Shown here: positions 26,597 to 58,579 of the stretch, one piece after another
How the letters are laid out: each line of letters opens with the position of its first letter
Numbering within the stretch: position 1 is the first letter of the stretch
DNA from: Syngnathus acus
Lineage: Eukaryota > Chordata > Actinopteri > Syngnathiformes > Syngnathidae
Length of the DNA: 64,000 bases
Reading direction: 5' to 3'
NCBI RefSeq assembly: GCF_901709675.1
Contig: NC_051095.1
Coordinates: 13,095,456 to 13,159,455 of the forward strand
Translations under genes and position numbers: made by a program
Notes under the pieces: generated by a model
The model's database searches: none
Told to the model about the DNA's origin: nothing
What the model saw: the letters and a program-made list of their open reading frames with translations, nothing else

Positions 26597-26957
26597 TCCA
26601 TCCATCCATTTTCTGAACCGCTTAGTCCCCACGGGGGTCGCGGGCGTGCTGGAGCCTATCCCAGCCGTCATCGGGCAGTTGGCAGGGGACACCCTGAACC
26701 GGTTGCCAGCCAATCGCAGGGTACACAGAGACAAACAACCATTTGCACTCGCACTCACACCTAGGGACAATTTGGAGTCTTCAATCGGCCTACCAAGCAT
26801 GTTTTTGGGATGTGGGAGGAAACCGGAGTGCCCGGAGAAAACCCACGTGGGCCCGGGGAGAACATGCAAACTCCGCACAGGGAGGGCCGGAGGTGGAATT
26901 GAAACCGCACCCTCCTAACTGTGAGGCGGACGTGCTACCCAGCGCGCCACCGAGCCG
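26597..26957 (-). mobile_element. tRNA-derived SINE with GGAT tail, complete, with 14-bp target-site duplication
   Basis: On the minus strand the element starts with a tRNA-like head (GGTAGCACGTCCGCCTCACA, then a B-box-like GGTTTCAATTCC). The body contains the block GGAAACCGGAGTGCC in its plus-strand form, and the element ends in (GGAT)n, seen as ATCCATCCATCC at the left edge. The 14-bp sequence ATTGAATGAACTCA is present perfectly at 26583-26596 and 26958-26971, a target-site duplication marking a relatively recent insertion. It lies inside the 5' UTR intron of zbtb3. Confidence 0.9.
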
Positions 26958-27410
26958 ATTGAATGAACTCAGACATGTCTTATTTTACTGTATATGTTCC
27001 CTTCCATTGACTGGTGACCAGTCCAGGTTGCAACGCGGTTCTCGCACAAAATCATTTGGAATTAGGGCTGGGCCGTGTTCCCTCCCTCATGTTAGGTTGT
27101 GATTCCACTTGATTTTCATTCAAGTTGCTATTCAATTCAATATTGATTCATCAAGAAGTAAAACTACACAAATATGAGAAAATGTTAACAATTTTATATA
27201 ACTTATTTGTACATATTGAGTACAAAAGTAATGTAAAGTTAATTATTTAATCTTGGAAATTGTACTAAAAACAATTAACAACTGAACTGCACATATGAGG
27301 CCTCCAGCTCTATATGTCATGTGTGTGTTCCTCATAAAATGTCTGGTGTAATTAATCATTTTTCACCATAGATTGTCATCCTCTTATTTGTCTTCTTTAT
27401 TTGCCAGATT

Positions 27411-29706
27411 ATGGAGTTTCCTCAGCATTCCCAGCAGCTGCTGTCAGCTCTGCGCTCCCAGCGGCACCGCGGCTTCCTATGCGACTGCACCGTCCTGGTG
27501 GGCTCATCCCGTTTCCTGGCTCATCGAGCTGTTCTGGCCTCTTGCTCGCCTTTCTTCCACATGTTTTACTCGGATTCACTCTGTAACACTGGTGTAAATG
27601 CTTCCAGCAGCTCTGTCACACTTGACAGTGACATTGTCACGGCAGCTGCCTTTAGCCTGCTCCTTGACTTCATTTATGAAGGGGTCCTACAACTGGAGAA
27701 GTCTCCGCCGCTGGAGGATGTATTGGCAGCGGCGAGCTTCCTTCACATGAACGAGGTGGTGAGGGTGTGCAAAAGAAGACTGCAGAGACGAGGGCCTATG
27801 GCTGAGGCGGATAGCACTCGCTCTGAGGAGAGCATCGGGGCCGGGAAGGTAACGGAGACAGGGAGGCGGGAGAGGGGAGATGTTGGGCTTGGGCCTGCGG
27901 TAACCGTGGCAGCAGATCATTTGAATCTCATTGCCATGACAACAACCCCCTCACCAGTTCCCCTAATGACAGGACGGAGCACGTTGGAGTCTGTCAAGTC
28001 AGAGTACAGGATTGATGAGGGTTCATCAGAGGCACGTGTTCAGGCTCCCCCGAGTACCGATGTCGCTGACACCACACAGCCTGGCATGGATGGGCCTCAT
28101 CTGCTACCACGGAGAGAACTGGTACAGGGACCCGCTGCGGTACAGTCTCAGAGGGAGTCGGGAGGTCCAAACAGGTTGAGGTCTTGCAGTCAGGGTGAAG
28201 GCTCAGCTCTCTGCAGCCCATGCAGCACCTCTGATACATACAGGTACAAGTCGCCACTGTAAGCCCTTAGTGTTGCCTGAAATAGCCACCTGCCCAATAC
28301 TAGGCCTTATTCATGCACTTAATATATTATCAATATAATGCATCAAATACCATAAATGGTCATCATACCACCCAAATTGGGTCAGCAAATAAACATCAAA
28401 TGCTGGTAACAGCACATGAATAATGCAGCCTCACTTGGCTTGCTCTGACCGAACCATCAAAAGACACAAAAATACTGACATCATGGGCTTGCTCGGTGGC
28501 CCTCTGTGGAGAATTTGACATCTGATTGGTTAATAAAAACAGACACACTCCTAATATAGTTTTACAGGGCACCAAATCGAGAACGGAAACTGATTGGGCT
28601 GGAAAAAAAAAAACAAATCTAACACCAATACATATACTATACCGAAAGAAGTGCAGCTAAGAGTAACACTACAAAACAAAAAGTATACACTGATGTGAAG
28701 AAATTCATCTAATTTTATGGAACAGATATAGGTTGTTGATTTACTGCAGTGCTGCTTTAAAGAGTGTTTAAGTCAGAAGGCCACCAGTAGGAGTTTAAAC
28801 AGAAAACTTTTTTTTCATGAATTCAGATTTCATAATCATCTTTTCTGTTTGTTTCTTGACCACAGCAGCAACCAGCAGCCTTCTTCGTCTTCCCTGGTCT
28901 CAGACATCCAGGGTAGCTATCCGACAATGGTTGTTGCTGCCCAGTCAGAATCCAACAAGTCACCAGATTTCCAGCAGGCTGAAGACAAAGATGCTCAAAC
29001 AGAACCTTTGGTGTGGGATTGCAGAGGGGCCGCAGGTGGAGAACAACACATGGCGTCACTTGCGCATGCACAAAACGAGTCACTTTTGCATCCCCAAATT
29101 CAAATCCAGAGTGCCATCTCTTTTCAACATGAAGGCCAGAACACTCACCTCTCCATGCCGCCCACTTCTCAAAACATAGCTGCCACTGAGCGGGAGACAG
29201 CTGGAAGAGTACATCCCCCCATAGGGTTAAGGACTGAGCACAATAATGGTGACAAAGCAAAAGTCAAAGTGGAGGCCATTGTCATTTCTGATGAAGAGCA
29301 GGAAGAGGACAAAGAGGGCGCGGCAGTGATGGTCAACGAATTTGAAGATGACATCCAGGATGAGGGTTCGTTACTGCCTCTACTGTCCACGACACGGCAA
29401 CACTCAGACCACGCCACCTATTTAGCAGACTTTAAGGACACCATGGGGGGCATCACGGAGGATGTCCCGACATGCTGTGTCTGTGGCAAAACCTTCTCGT
29501 GCACATACACACTAAGGCGCCACGCCATTGTGCACACGAGGGAGCGCCCCTACGAGTGCCGCTACTGCTACCGCAGTTACACCCAGTCCGGGGATCTCTA
29601 TCGACACATACGCAAGGCTCACGACCAAACGATGCCACCCAAACGCAGCAGGACTGATGTGGAGTGCTTGCTAATGCCACAGCCGCCCCCACCCCCGCTT
29701 AGCTAA
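27411..29706 (+). CDS. zbtb3: Zinc finger and BTB domain-containing protein 3, complete
   Basis: A nuclear BTB-zinc finger transcription factor. The coding exons are 27411-28243 and 28866-29706, joined in phase, giving 557 aa. The BTB/POZ dimerisation domain fills about residues 1-125: [45 protein letters not shown] and [20 protein letters not shown] are close to human ZBTB3. A low-complexity middle with acidic stretches and VKSE/VKVE sumoylation-type motifs follows. Two C2H2 fingers lie near the C-terminus: C481/C484/H497/H501 and C509/C512/H525/H530, with linker HTRERPYEC. The tail is proline-rich. A 5' non-coding exon lies about 1.5 kb upstream. Within the BTB-ZF group the two-finger C-terminal layout and BTB sequence fit ZBTB3 best. 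Confidence 0.9.
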
Positions 29707-31423
29707 CAAACACTCACTCGTTCATTTTGCTATTGAGTGTCGTAGGTAGCTCCAGCCTACCCCAGCTGACATCGAGTGAGAGGCGGCGTATTGGTAGTCA
29801 AGCACAGGGCACATGTAGACAGACAACCTTTCACGCTCTTTCACACTGATTAGGAACTGAACCCACACAGCCAGCCAACCGCTATACCAGCAGTGGCTCG
29901 TCGATCAAACCGACTCCAATATAATGATGAACGATCTTGAAAAATAATCTACTGTTATTGTCATTTTTTTCTTTATGTTCTCACATGTGCACATACGTAT
30001 ACAGGTGTGGAAAAGTGGGTCGACAGTGTCTTTTTTAAAAACAAATTGAAATCCTTTGCTAGTATCTTTTTGTACTAACTATTTACAGTACCTGCTTTTG
30101 CACCCAGTGGCGTAGCCAGGAATCTTTCCAGTAGGGGCGCGCGCCCACAGGAAAAAAAATCGAACATCACCCACGCCGTTCGCTGATCGCTAAAACAACA
30201 TCCGGGTCCGGGAGGCAAACGGTGAATGGATAACATTGCGCACATAGAATAGCGCAAGCACATTCGCGCAAGACCGAAAGAAAAAAACGGCATGAAAATG
30301 AAGAATCGAAAAAGCTCGATTTTTTTCAACCGGGGCGCAGGGAGTCCTAACCGGGGCACCGCCCCGGCTTGGCTACGCCACTGTTTGCGCCCCCTGTATA
30401 TATAAAGTCTACAGACTGAAATGAACAATGAAATGTCGTTGTTGCGTTCTTTTGTTTTTTTCTCAGATGTTGCAGCTTGTGCAGTGTGAATTTTGCATTC
30501 AACTACTTGAGATTTTCAGCCCTACTACAAATTAGGAATCAAGTTAAATCAACCCCTAAATCCATTTTGTATTTAAGAGCAGTGGTAGACTTTCCAATGG
30601 CAAAAAAGGGGCTGCAAGAATTCCAGTGTCCCCCCCCACATCTCATTAAATAATGAATTTTTTAGTCTTCACACACTTAAAACATCAAAATGCTGAATCG
30701 TGGTAATTCTGTCCCACTTGTACATTTAGATGATGTAATTCATTGTTCTGTTGACCTTTTACTGGATTGGAATGAACAATGTTCTTAATTTTCTCAATCC
30801 TAGGTTTTATGAATGCGATGGACAAAATAAAAGGAAGAGTTCACACAAAGTGATGATCATCGTGGATTTGTATTGCCGATTTGATGTACTGTACTCCATT
30901 TGTTTGATTTGAGTGCTTAGTAAGTTGGCAAGTGTGTATGGGACACCAGCAAATATGCAAAAAGTCAAAATATCAACATGGAATCAATGAGACAAAAAAG
31001 TAATTTAAATTATTTCTTGATGTGACTGCCACTGGCCCTAAGTTTGTTGACCCTCTGAAATTTTGGAACTGAATACCATATTACGTGACTCTGTCTGTGT
31101 GAGCCCTTAGAATGACCGCATTTATTTTCCATAGGGTCAAAAATTAAACTACAGTTCTGTCGATGGTCACTGGTGAGTCATGGAAAATTGGCACCAAGCT
31201 AGCCAACGTGTATTAGAAATGTTCAGATGAAATAGTATAGATATGTTTCAGTGAAGTGATTTGTTATTTATTATTCCAATACAAAATTCATAAAACACAA
31301 ACTATACATTTAATTTTTGCTCTGTAACTAGCATTACCTCAGTTTTGTGGACTATGGCCTGTAACCAGCAAACCTATTTTATTCCATTATGCATTGCTAA
31401 ACCTCCTGATTGCAGGATTTTTT
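29707..31423. other. zbtb3-rnaseh2c convergent intergenic region
   Basis: This holds the two 3' UTRs and transposable-element debris. A diverged SINE fragment lies at about 29735-29905, a hAT-type MITE at 30105-30383, and no ORF resembles a gene. A possible zbtb3 polyadenylation signal AATAAA is at 30826-30831, and a minus-strand one for rnaseh2c at 31267-31272. Confidence 0.7.
30105..30383. mobile_element. Non-autonomous hAT-type MITE
   Basis: The 279-bp element begins CAGTGGCGTAGCCAGG and ends in the inverted TTGGCTACGCCACTG, so it has terminal inverted repeats of about 14 bp. It is flanked by 8-bp direct repeats TTTGCACC (30097-30104) and TTTGCGCC (30384-30391) with one mismatch, the size expected for hAT transposases. 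There is no transposase ORF, so it depends on an autonomous relative. Confidence 0.88.
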
Positions 31424-32461
31424 TTAGTCTTCCACTGCTCCATGAATCTGGAAGGAGACAAGAAATGAACATCGATCATTATCGACAACCTAAATAAAAT
31501 TCTAACCACATCAAATTCAGTGGAATCAGTCCATCCATTTTCTACGCCAAGTTACCATTTGGGTTGTGGGCAAACTGGAGCGCGTCCCAGCTGACTTTGT
31601 GTGACTGGTGGGGTACACTCTTAACAAGTCACCAGTCAAATGTAGGACATATACTGTATATGAACCAATCTTGATATATAACAAATACAATTTTATTTAT
31701 ATAGCGCATTTCACAATTGGTGCAGCTGTAACAAAGCACTTTAATTCCATATAATAAGAAACCACACAAGCAATGGGAGGCTAGAGATGAAATTCAATCC
31801 GCAGAACTGTAATGCAGATGTGAAATTCCCACAGTGGAGACACGTCTGTATCAGGTGGGTTTACTATTTTGTATCGCTTCTTCAAAGTCCACCGTAATTA
31901 TAATTAATATCCTCACCGCTTGAGCAAGCTCAGGCCAGTCCATCGCCATCACCACTGCGTCGTCCGAGTTAGGAGGGTTCTCGAGATTCCAGTAGGTCAG
32001 CTTGTCAAACATACAAGACACCTTCAGGGTCCGGTCCTAAATATGCATAAACAGGAAAGAGAGAAGCACTGTCATTCTACATTATCTTTACATGGATACA
32101 ACAGTGAGACTGGTTATGTCGACCTCCTGATCCGTGTTGATCTCCTTCAGCACCAGGCCAGTGTAGCCTGGCGGGCAGGTGAGCTCCTGCCCCTTGAGAC
32201 CTCGACCTCGGAATGAAACGGTCTTCTCTATTAAACGGAATGTGTGCAAGGTCAGGTGACATGAAAAATAAATATACATCATCACAAGGCATCTCTTATA
32301 TTTACTTTACCTTGATTGTCCTTTATGGCAGCATTGAAGTACTGTGAAATCTGTGCAGGTCCATTGTGTTCAATCTCACAGGGGATCAGGTGGAGCTGTT
32401 CTCGAGGTGCCTGGTCCGCAGATGATGCATCAACACGGGTCACACTCGTGGAACAGGACAT
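31424..32461 (-). CDS. rnaseh2c: Ribonuclease H2 subunit C, complete
   Basis: A non-catalytic subunit of the trimeric RNase H2, which nicks at ribonucleotides misincorporated into DNA and degrades RNA-DNA hybrids; it pairs with the B subunit as a scaffold for catalytic subunit A. Minus-strand exons: 32461-32311, 32227-32124, 32036-31917, 31447-31424. The sum is 399 nt, 132 aa (human 164). [64 protein letters not shown] and the terminal IHGAVED align block by block with human. The start is the ATG just after a splice acceptor (exon start 32462); a good donor at 32735 marks a 5' UTR intron. The acidic loop before FDKLTYW is shorter than in mammals. The exon 2 donor is GTCGAC. Confidence 0.92.
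31530..31850. mobile_element. SINE fragment and an ATTTATATAGCGC-type dispersed repeat, inside rnaseh2c intron 3
   Basis: 31530-31640 (TCCATCCATTTTCTACGCC then GAGCGCGTCCCAGCTGAC) is a decayed copy of the GGAT-tailed SINE. 31690-31745 reads TTTATTTATATAGCGCATTT and ends near CAAAGCACTTTA, a dispersed fish repeat whose relatives include 44195-44262. Family names are not certain. Confidence 0.5.
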
Positions 32462-32736
32462 CCTGCAACCAGGGAACAAACACTTGAAATGTATTGGCCA
32501 AACCTGTTTAGAATATTATCCTTCTTCTCCTTGTTAGAGAAGAACAAGTTGTCCAAAAAGACTGGAATATTGCCCAGTTGGACATTCAAAAGATTAGAAA
32601 ATGTCAAATTAAATGTCCCTGTAAAGGTTTTAGGATCTTTGAAAAGCACTACGTTCCGACGAAACATTGGTCCTTAATGGCTGGCATGTTTATCAAATAC
32701 AATGGTGTCGGTTTACCGAAATTCTCTAACTTTACC

Positions 32737-34254
32737 TTGTTCGTGTTGTTTTGAAATGTACGCGGGTCATTTCCGGGTGGATTCGAATTCGGGCTCTGAT
32801 TGGACCAGGAGCTCTTCTTCTACACTCAAAGAGAGTTTAGCGGCAAAATTTGATTGAGTGTTGTAATGTCTCCCCCTCTTGGTGAGTAATCAAGTTACTG
32901 TATCTCACGGTAGATATTTTTGCGTCTGTTTTACGAGATCTAATTTCATGAGCATTTATTTGTAAATTTGGTAGGAAACAAATAATTTTCTTTGTAAAAT
33001 GTAAAGGCAAAATTTAATATGTAGAACAGTCTAAAAGAAGGGGTAAATAGGTTTTGTAATAATTATTCATGAGTGTGTTGATTGTGTTTGCCTAATTAGC
33101 TAGCGATGGAAAGCGACCGGAAAACTACCTGGTAACACGATTTACCAATTGGAATCAAGGCAGAATCACCAAGGACCAATCACATCCTCTGTCGATGAGG
33201 TTCGGGTCAATCCTAGTTCTAGGAGTTTATTCGCGCTCCTGTTGTCGCTAACTCAAGGCGGACGTAATCTCTGTAAGTATACATTTTAAGTACGTATTAA
33301 GTACTGATATAATATATCTGATTCTTATTAATTGGTTAGAAATTGGTTAACTAATACTTATGAGTAGTACTGGCGTCATGGCTACTGGCTAGTGAGCTAA
33401 TGGGGCTATCGTGCCCAAAGTATGGTTGGACAATTTGTCCTACATTTTCTGTTTTCGGTTCACATTTTGTTCATGCTTTACTTTTTTACTGAACGTCCGT
33501 TTTACTGGATCTGAATTCTAAAGTATTTGTTTGTAAATTGGGCACTTGTGCTATATATTAAAAAAAGAAAAGAAAAAAGGCAACAACATCAACATAATCT
33601 GTTTCAAGAGAATTATATCAACTAGTGTAAAGTTATATAAAGAGTTTTGTGATCACTTTTCACAAGTAAGTTGGCTGCGATTGTCTAATTTGTGGTGGAT
33701 GACTCAGATGAAAACTGCCAGGTAACAGGATTTAATCAAGGCAAATTCACCAAAGACCAATCACAGCATCTGCCAATTGGTCTGGCCAATCCGGGTGCTC
33801 GTGGTTTAAAGTAGTCTGCACGGTCGGTCCTGATGTTGCTAGGCAAAGGTCAACGTAAACGCTTCCATTTTAGATTCAAGTACTTGTATGAATAATTCCC
33901 ATGCTTTTCACTGGTTAGTAAGTTGGTTAGGTAATAGTTAAGTGCAGTGTTGTGGCTAGTGAGCTAATATCCCCTTGCAGCTGAAGCACCCAAAGAATGT
34001 TTCCCTAATGAACTGACTTCTAGCAAAACCAAACAATTTCTTGCCAGTCATTTAAAATGTCTCCAATTTTAGTGAAATGCTTCGCTGCACTGGTGCTTGC
34101 AATTTATAAACAGTAATAAATGAAGTAGCATAAAGTGAATTTATTTCACAAAATGAATATCGTGCATCCCGCTACCATGGTCAAGCTCATTTTTGGTTTT
34201 CTCTTTGTGCTTTGTGTTTGTATTGATCAGCAAAACTGTCCAAAATTATAACAA
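32737..34254. promoter_or_regulatory. rnaseh2c-stag3 divergent promoter region with internal duplication
   Basis: The region carries the start sites of both genes. Near rnaseh2c there is an inverted CCAAT box (CTGATTGG, about 32796). A stag3 5' UTR exon probably ends at 33272 before donor GTAAGTAT and joins an acceptor GATCAG at 34230, 24 bp before the ATG. About 33052-33405 and 33642-33985 are diverged copies of one segment. Shared blocks are GGTAACA-GATTTA, AATCAAGGCA, AATTCACCAA or AATCACCAA, GACCAATCACA (CCAAT at 33176 and 33757) and GGCTAGTGAGCTAAT. Both copies therefore hold an NF-Y-type site. Confidence 0.6.
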
Positions 34255-46785
<12,531 letters not shown>

Positions 46786-47459
46786 GAAAGAGATTCTTCA
46801 TATACGGCATCGTGGATGAAGAAACACAGGACTGCTTTGATAACAAATCTATTTTGTACGTCTTAGTTAAAAGACAAGTAAGTGTTCCTAAATGATTTAC
46901 CATGAATTGTCATAGAATTAGAGAGCAGAATGAAATGGATGAGGGGGAAAGCACATTATTGTTATGATACTATAGAAATATGAGAAATGTTCGTAAAATG
47001 TTACATTTTTGTCCCTCCTGCTCTGTTTCCTTGTTTTATTTAACTTGAATGTTATCTTGATAATTTAATCATATGAATTTCAAAATGTGTTGAGTTGTTC
47101 AAATTAATTTAAGTGACCTTAAATGTCAAGATATATTTGTTGCATGTGCATGTTAAACAAATCACATGTTCAAACTATTAAACAGATGAGATTAACCGAT
47201 ATTCTTTTACCATGTTGCTGTATGATGACATGAATTTAGTAGGAACAAAATGTTTTTTTCTGAGGAAATCTACACGATTGTAGCTATTAATAAAGTAAGG
47301 GATCATATTTGTCACCTGAATTTTGCCATTTCTTGTTAGAGAAAAGCAAATTTTGCAAAAAGTTACACAGAACTATTGGACAAGTGTGTTTTAAGTTTAA
47401 AATTATTTATTATAGTACTTATCTAAAAGGGGTTGACTTACGGGTTGTACCTTTGTATG
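46786..47459. other. stag3 3' UTR and spacer before the mcm7 promoter
   Basis: AT-rich with no gene-like ORF. AATAAA at 47289-47294 is the likely stag3 polyadenylation signal. Confidence 0.6.
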
Positions 47460-47763
47460 CAACCCAATCGCCGCCTTTCGCGCCTTTCGCAACTAGCAGG
47501 AAATGGGACGGGTCACGTGACGCTTTGTAACCCAGCAGCTTTCCCGCCACGAAGAAAGCCCGCCTTTTCCGCGCTGAAACTGGCAACGCGATTGGTCGAC
47601 GACGACGTCAGCCTCGCGCCACTTCTTAGCAGCGAGCGCGAGAGGACGAACAGCGACTTTCCGCCAGCAACAACACGGTCACTTAGTATACGGCTAGATT
47701 GGTCGAAAAGCGTGGAACGCTCGACCTCCGGGATTGTGGAGTAAAGTCCTATCGCCAGTAGAT
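47460..47763 (+). promoter_or_regulatory. mcm7 promoter with E2F-like, CCAAT and E-box elements
   Basis: This GC-rich, TATA-less stretch contains E2F-like TTTCGCGCC (47476-47484), TTTCCCGCC (47540-47548) and TTTTCCGCGC (47565-47574). It also has the palindromic E-box CACGTG (47514-47519), inverted CCAAT boxes ATTGG (about 47591 and 47698) plus CCAAT at about 47464, and a CRE-like GACGTCAG (about 47604). Mammalian MCM7 is an E2F and MYC target, so the arrangement fits S-phase control. Because the microRNA cluster sits in an mcm7 intron, the same promoter should drive it. Confidence 0.7.
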
Positions 47764-56097
<8,334 letters not shown>

Positions 56098-57440
56098 GAT
56101 GCTCACAAACGCTTTTCCTGCTGTTAAGAATTCGCCATTAAAAGATGAGCTAGCAGTGTTCCCCTTGAAAGAATTCCACTACAGCAGAACTTTTGAGTCT
56201 GATCCACATTCCAGCGCTTGATTGAGTAAATCTGTATATTTTTACACATTGGGATGCAATGTCAACTTTGATTCTGTTGTTGTGACACAAAGCTATAATA
56301 AATTTATCATTCGCTCATTCCTCTGCTTTGTGTGAATGATGGAAACATTGCTCAAATGAACAAACTGGTTGCTTACAAGAAAATTATTACCGCGCAAGGT
56401 CCAGCTACCAATTAAATGTCATTTCAGAGTCCGTTTCAAATACCCTGCAGCATTTTTTGTCCAATCACATGCAAAAGACAGAAGTATTCTTTTTAACTTA
56501 AAAGTGTAGTTAATTAAACTTGTTTACACATGTATTCAAGTATTTTTTTTTTAGCTCACAAATTTTGTTTTCCAACTTGAGTATTGCACTTGATTTTAAT
56601 TTTGATGTAACCCAATTAGTGGGATAAAATTAATAATTATTTTTAATCAGAGTTATTGTTTAGAGACCTTGTTAAATTTAAAATCATCCAAATCCTCAGA
56701 AATTCAGCCTCGTGTATGTTTTTTTGTTTTGTTTTCTTCAAATTCTTCAAAGATCTGCACTTATTTGGGCAAATCAACATTTTTCCCACTTTTCTGATAC
56801 ATCTTACCAAATCTGTAATGTAATCATAATTTAAATTTGTGATTTTCTGACCCGTCAATGTGAAATAATGTCCACCTTTTGAATAAAGGGATAGAAATTA
56901 AAACATTTTCATCTGATATTTTAGAAAAATGCCAGATGAATTGATTATTCAAATAATTGTTAATTATTATAACAGGGTGCTTCCAATTTGTCCATCTGAA
57001 ATTGACGCCAAAAGTACTCGGCTCACATTGCAAGTGTCACGTGACAAAATTGTAGTTAGCCTCTTAATTAAATCTCAGGAAAACTAGCAGGTGTTGCCAC
57101 ATGTCAGAAATAATAAGCACTTTTTAGGTGTAGACTCATCACCCGTAGATTTTAGGTGGCATGAAGTCGACGTCTTTGATTCTTTTTTCTTGTCATCTTG
57201 GCAAGTATATTGTGTTAGTCGGCAGCATTTCCCTCCCAGTTGCACTTTTCTCAGCAGGTGTCATGGCTATAATGTTCCTTTCCACCCTGACTCCTCTTTT
57301 ACTGGCTGTTTTTTGTTTTTAATTAACGCCAAAGGCCTCATGTATAAAAGTGTACTGACAGAAAGGGAGGTGTGCTATAGGATTCGGTCCCGCAAATGGA
57401 GGCCTCCTATTGGATAGCCGCTTGAGGTTTAGGATGACCT
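56098..57440. other. mcm7 3' UTR and spacer to actinodin
   Basis: AATAAA at 56297-56302 is the probable mcm7 polyadenylation signal. The rest is AT-rich without gene-like ORFs or clear repeats. Confidence 0.65.
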
Positions 57441-57501
57441 TGACTCACTATTTAACTGGCCTGGCACATTCCGAGCTGTGAGAGACGGCTTCTTGACCCC
57501 G
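57441..57501 (+). promoter_or_regulatory. Actinodin core promoter and non-coding first exon
   Basis: An AP-1 consensus TGACTCA (57441-57447) immediately precedes a TATA-like TATTTAA (57449-57455). Transcription would start about 57480. A short exon then ends at 57501 before donor GTGAGT, matching the acceptor TTTTCAG at 58571 ahead of the ATG. The spacing fits a TATA promoter. Confidence 0.55.
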
Positions 57502-58579
57502 GTGAGTGCTTTGAATGCATTTATTGTACTTGATTCACTTGGATTGAATACTTCATGAAACTAAATGTGGATTATTATGCTTGTCGTTGTAAAATCTACA
57601 CGGACAATAATAAACATACATAGCATAAATACAAAATAGCATTTGCATGGTCATTTTTTTTTTAAGACAAATTTGTTTATTGCCATAGATAGAATTATAA
57701 AGAAAATAGCTGTTCTTCATAAAATTATTATTTATTATTTATAAAAGAGTCATTTAAATATAAAATGATCAAAATATGTCTTAGAAATGTAAAATTGATG
57801 TTTGTTAACCTTTATTTTAAATGTTTTATTTTTCTATTCAGTAGTATTTTTTTAAGGCAGAAGTTGCAGTGCCTTAAACGGAGTGAATTTCCAAATGTAT
57901 TGTTTAAAATACAAAGTTGTTGTTGATTGAATGACGTTATTTTAATTTCATATTTTCAGAGACATTTTGAAACTTGATGTTTATTTTGAAAATGAAAGTC
58001 AATCTGCCCTCATTTTCTCACGTCATGTTTTCATGACAATCATAAAGATAACAATAATAACACATGTAATTTTGTAAATGAATTCAGCAACAGTTTTTTT
58101 CAGAACCACAAATTACATTATAAGTTATAAATTACAACGCATGGTAAAATTAAAAAGTGCAAGACCTTCTGCGTCAAACTTAGATACAAAAAAATGCAAA
58201 TGCAAATATCTCAAAACCAGATGTGCGAGAAAACAAGTAAATACATCAGTGACAAAAATACATCTAATCCGGATGAATTGATTGATTGATTGATGATTGA
58301 TTTTTTTATCTGATGGGAAAAAAAAAATAATTTGCTGCTGCTAGTGTTATCAACTGTTATTTCCAATATAGTTTGATATCTCTTCCCCAGTATATTAATG
58401 ATTAAAAGATTTGAATGAAATATAATAAATTGTGATGATGACATAGCCAAGTCAATAATTGAAATAAAGTCAGTCATTATTACATTATGGTTGAAAAAAT
58501 AATCAAGTACCTACTACATGTCGTATTGTAGCTTCTGTGTTTTCTAAATCGTTTCAACTTGTTGTTTTCAGGGGGCCAG

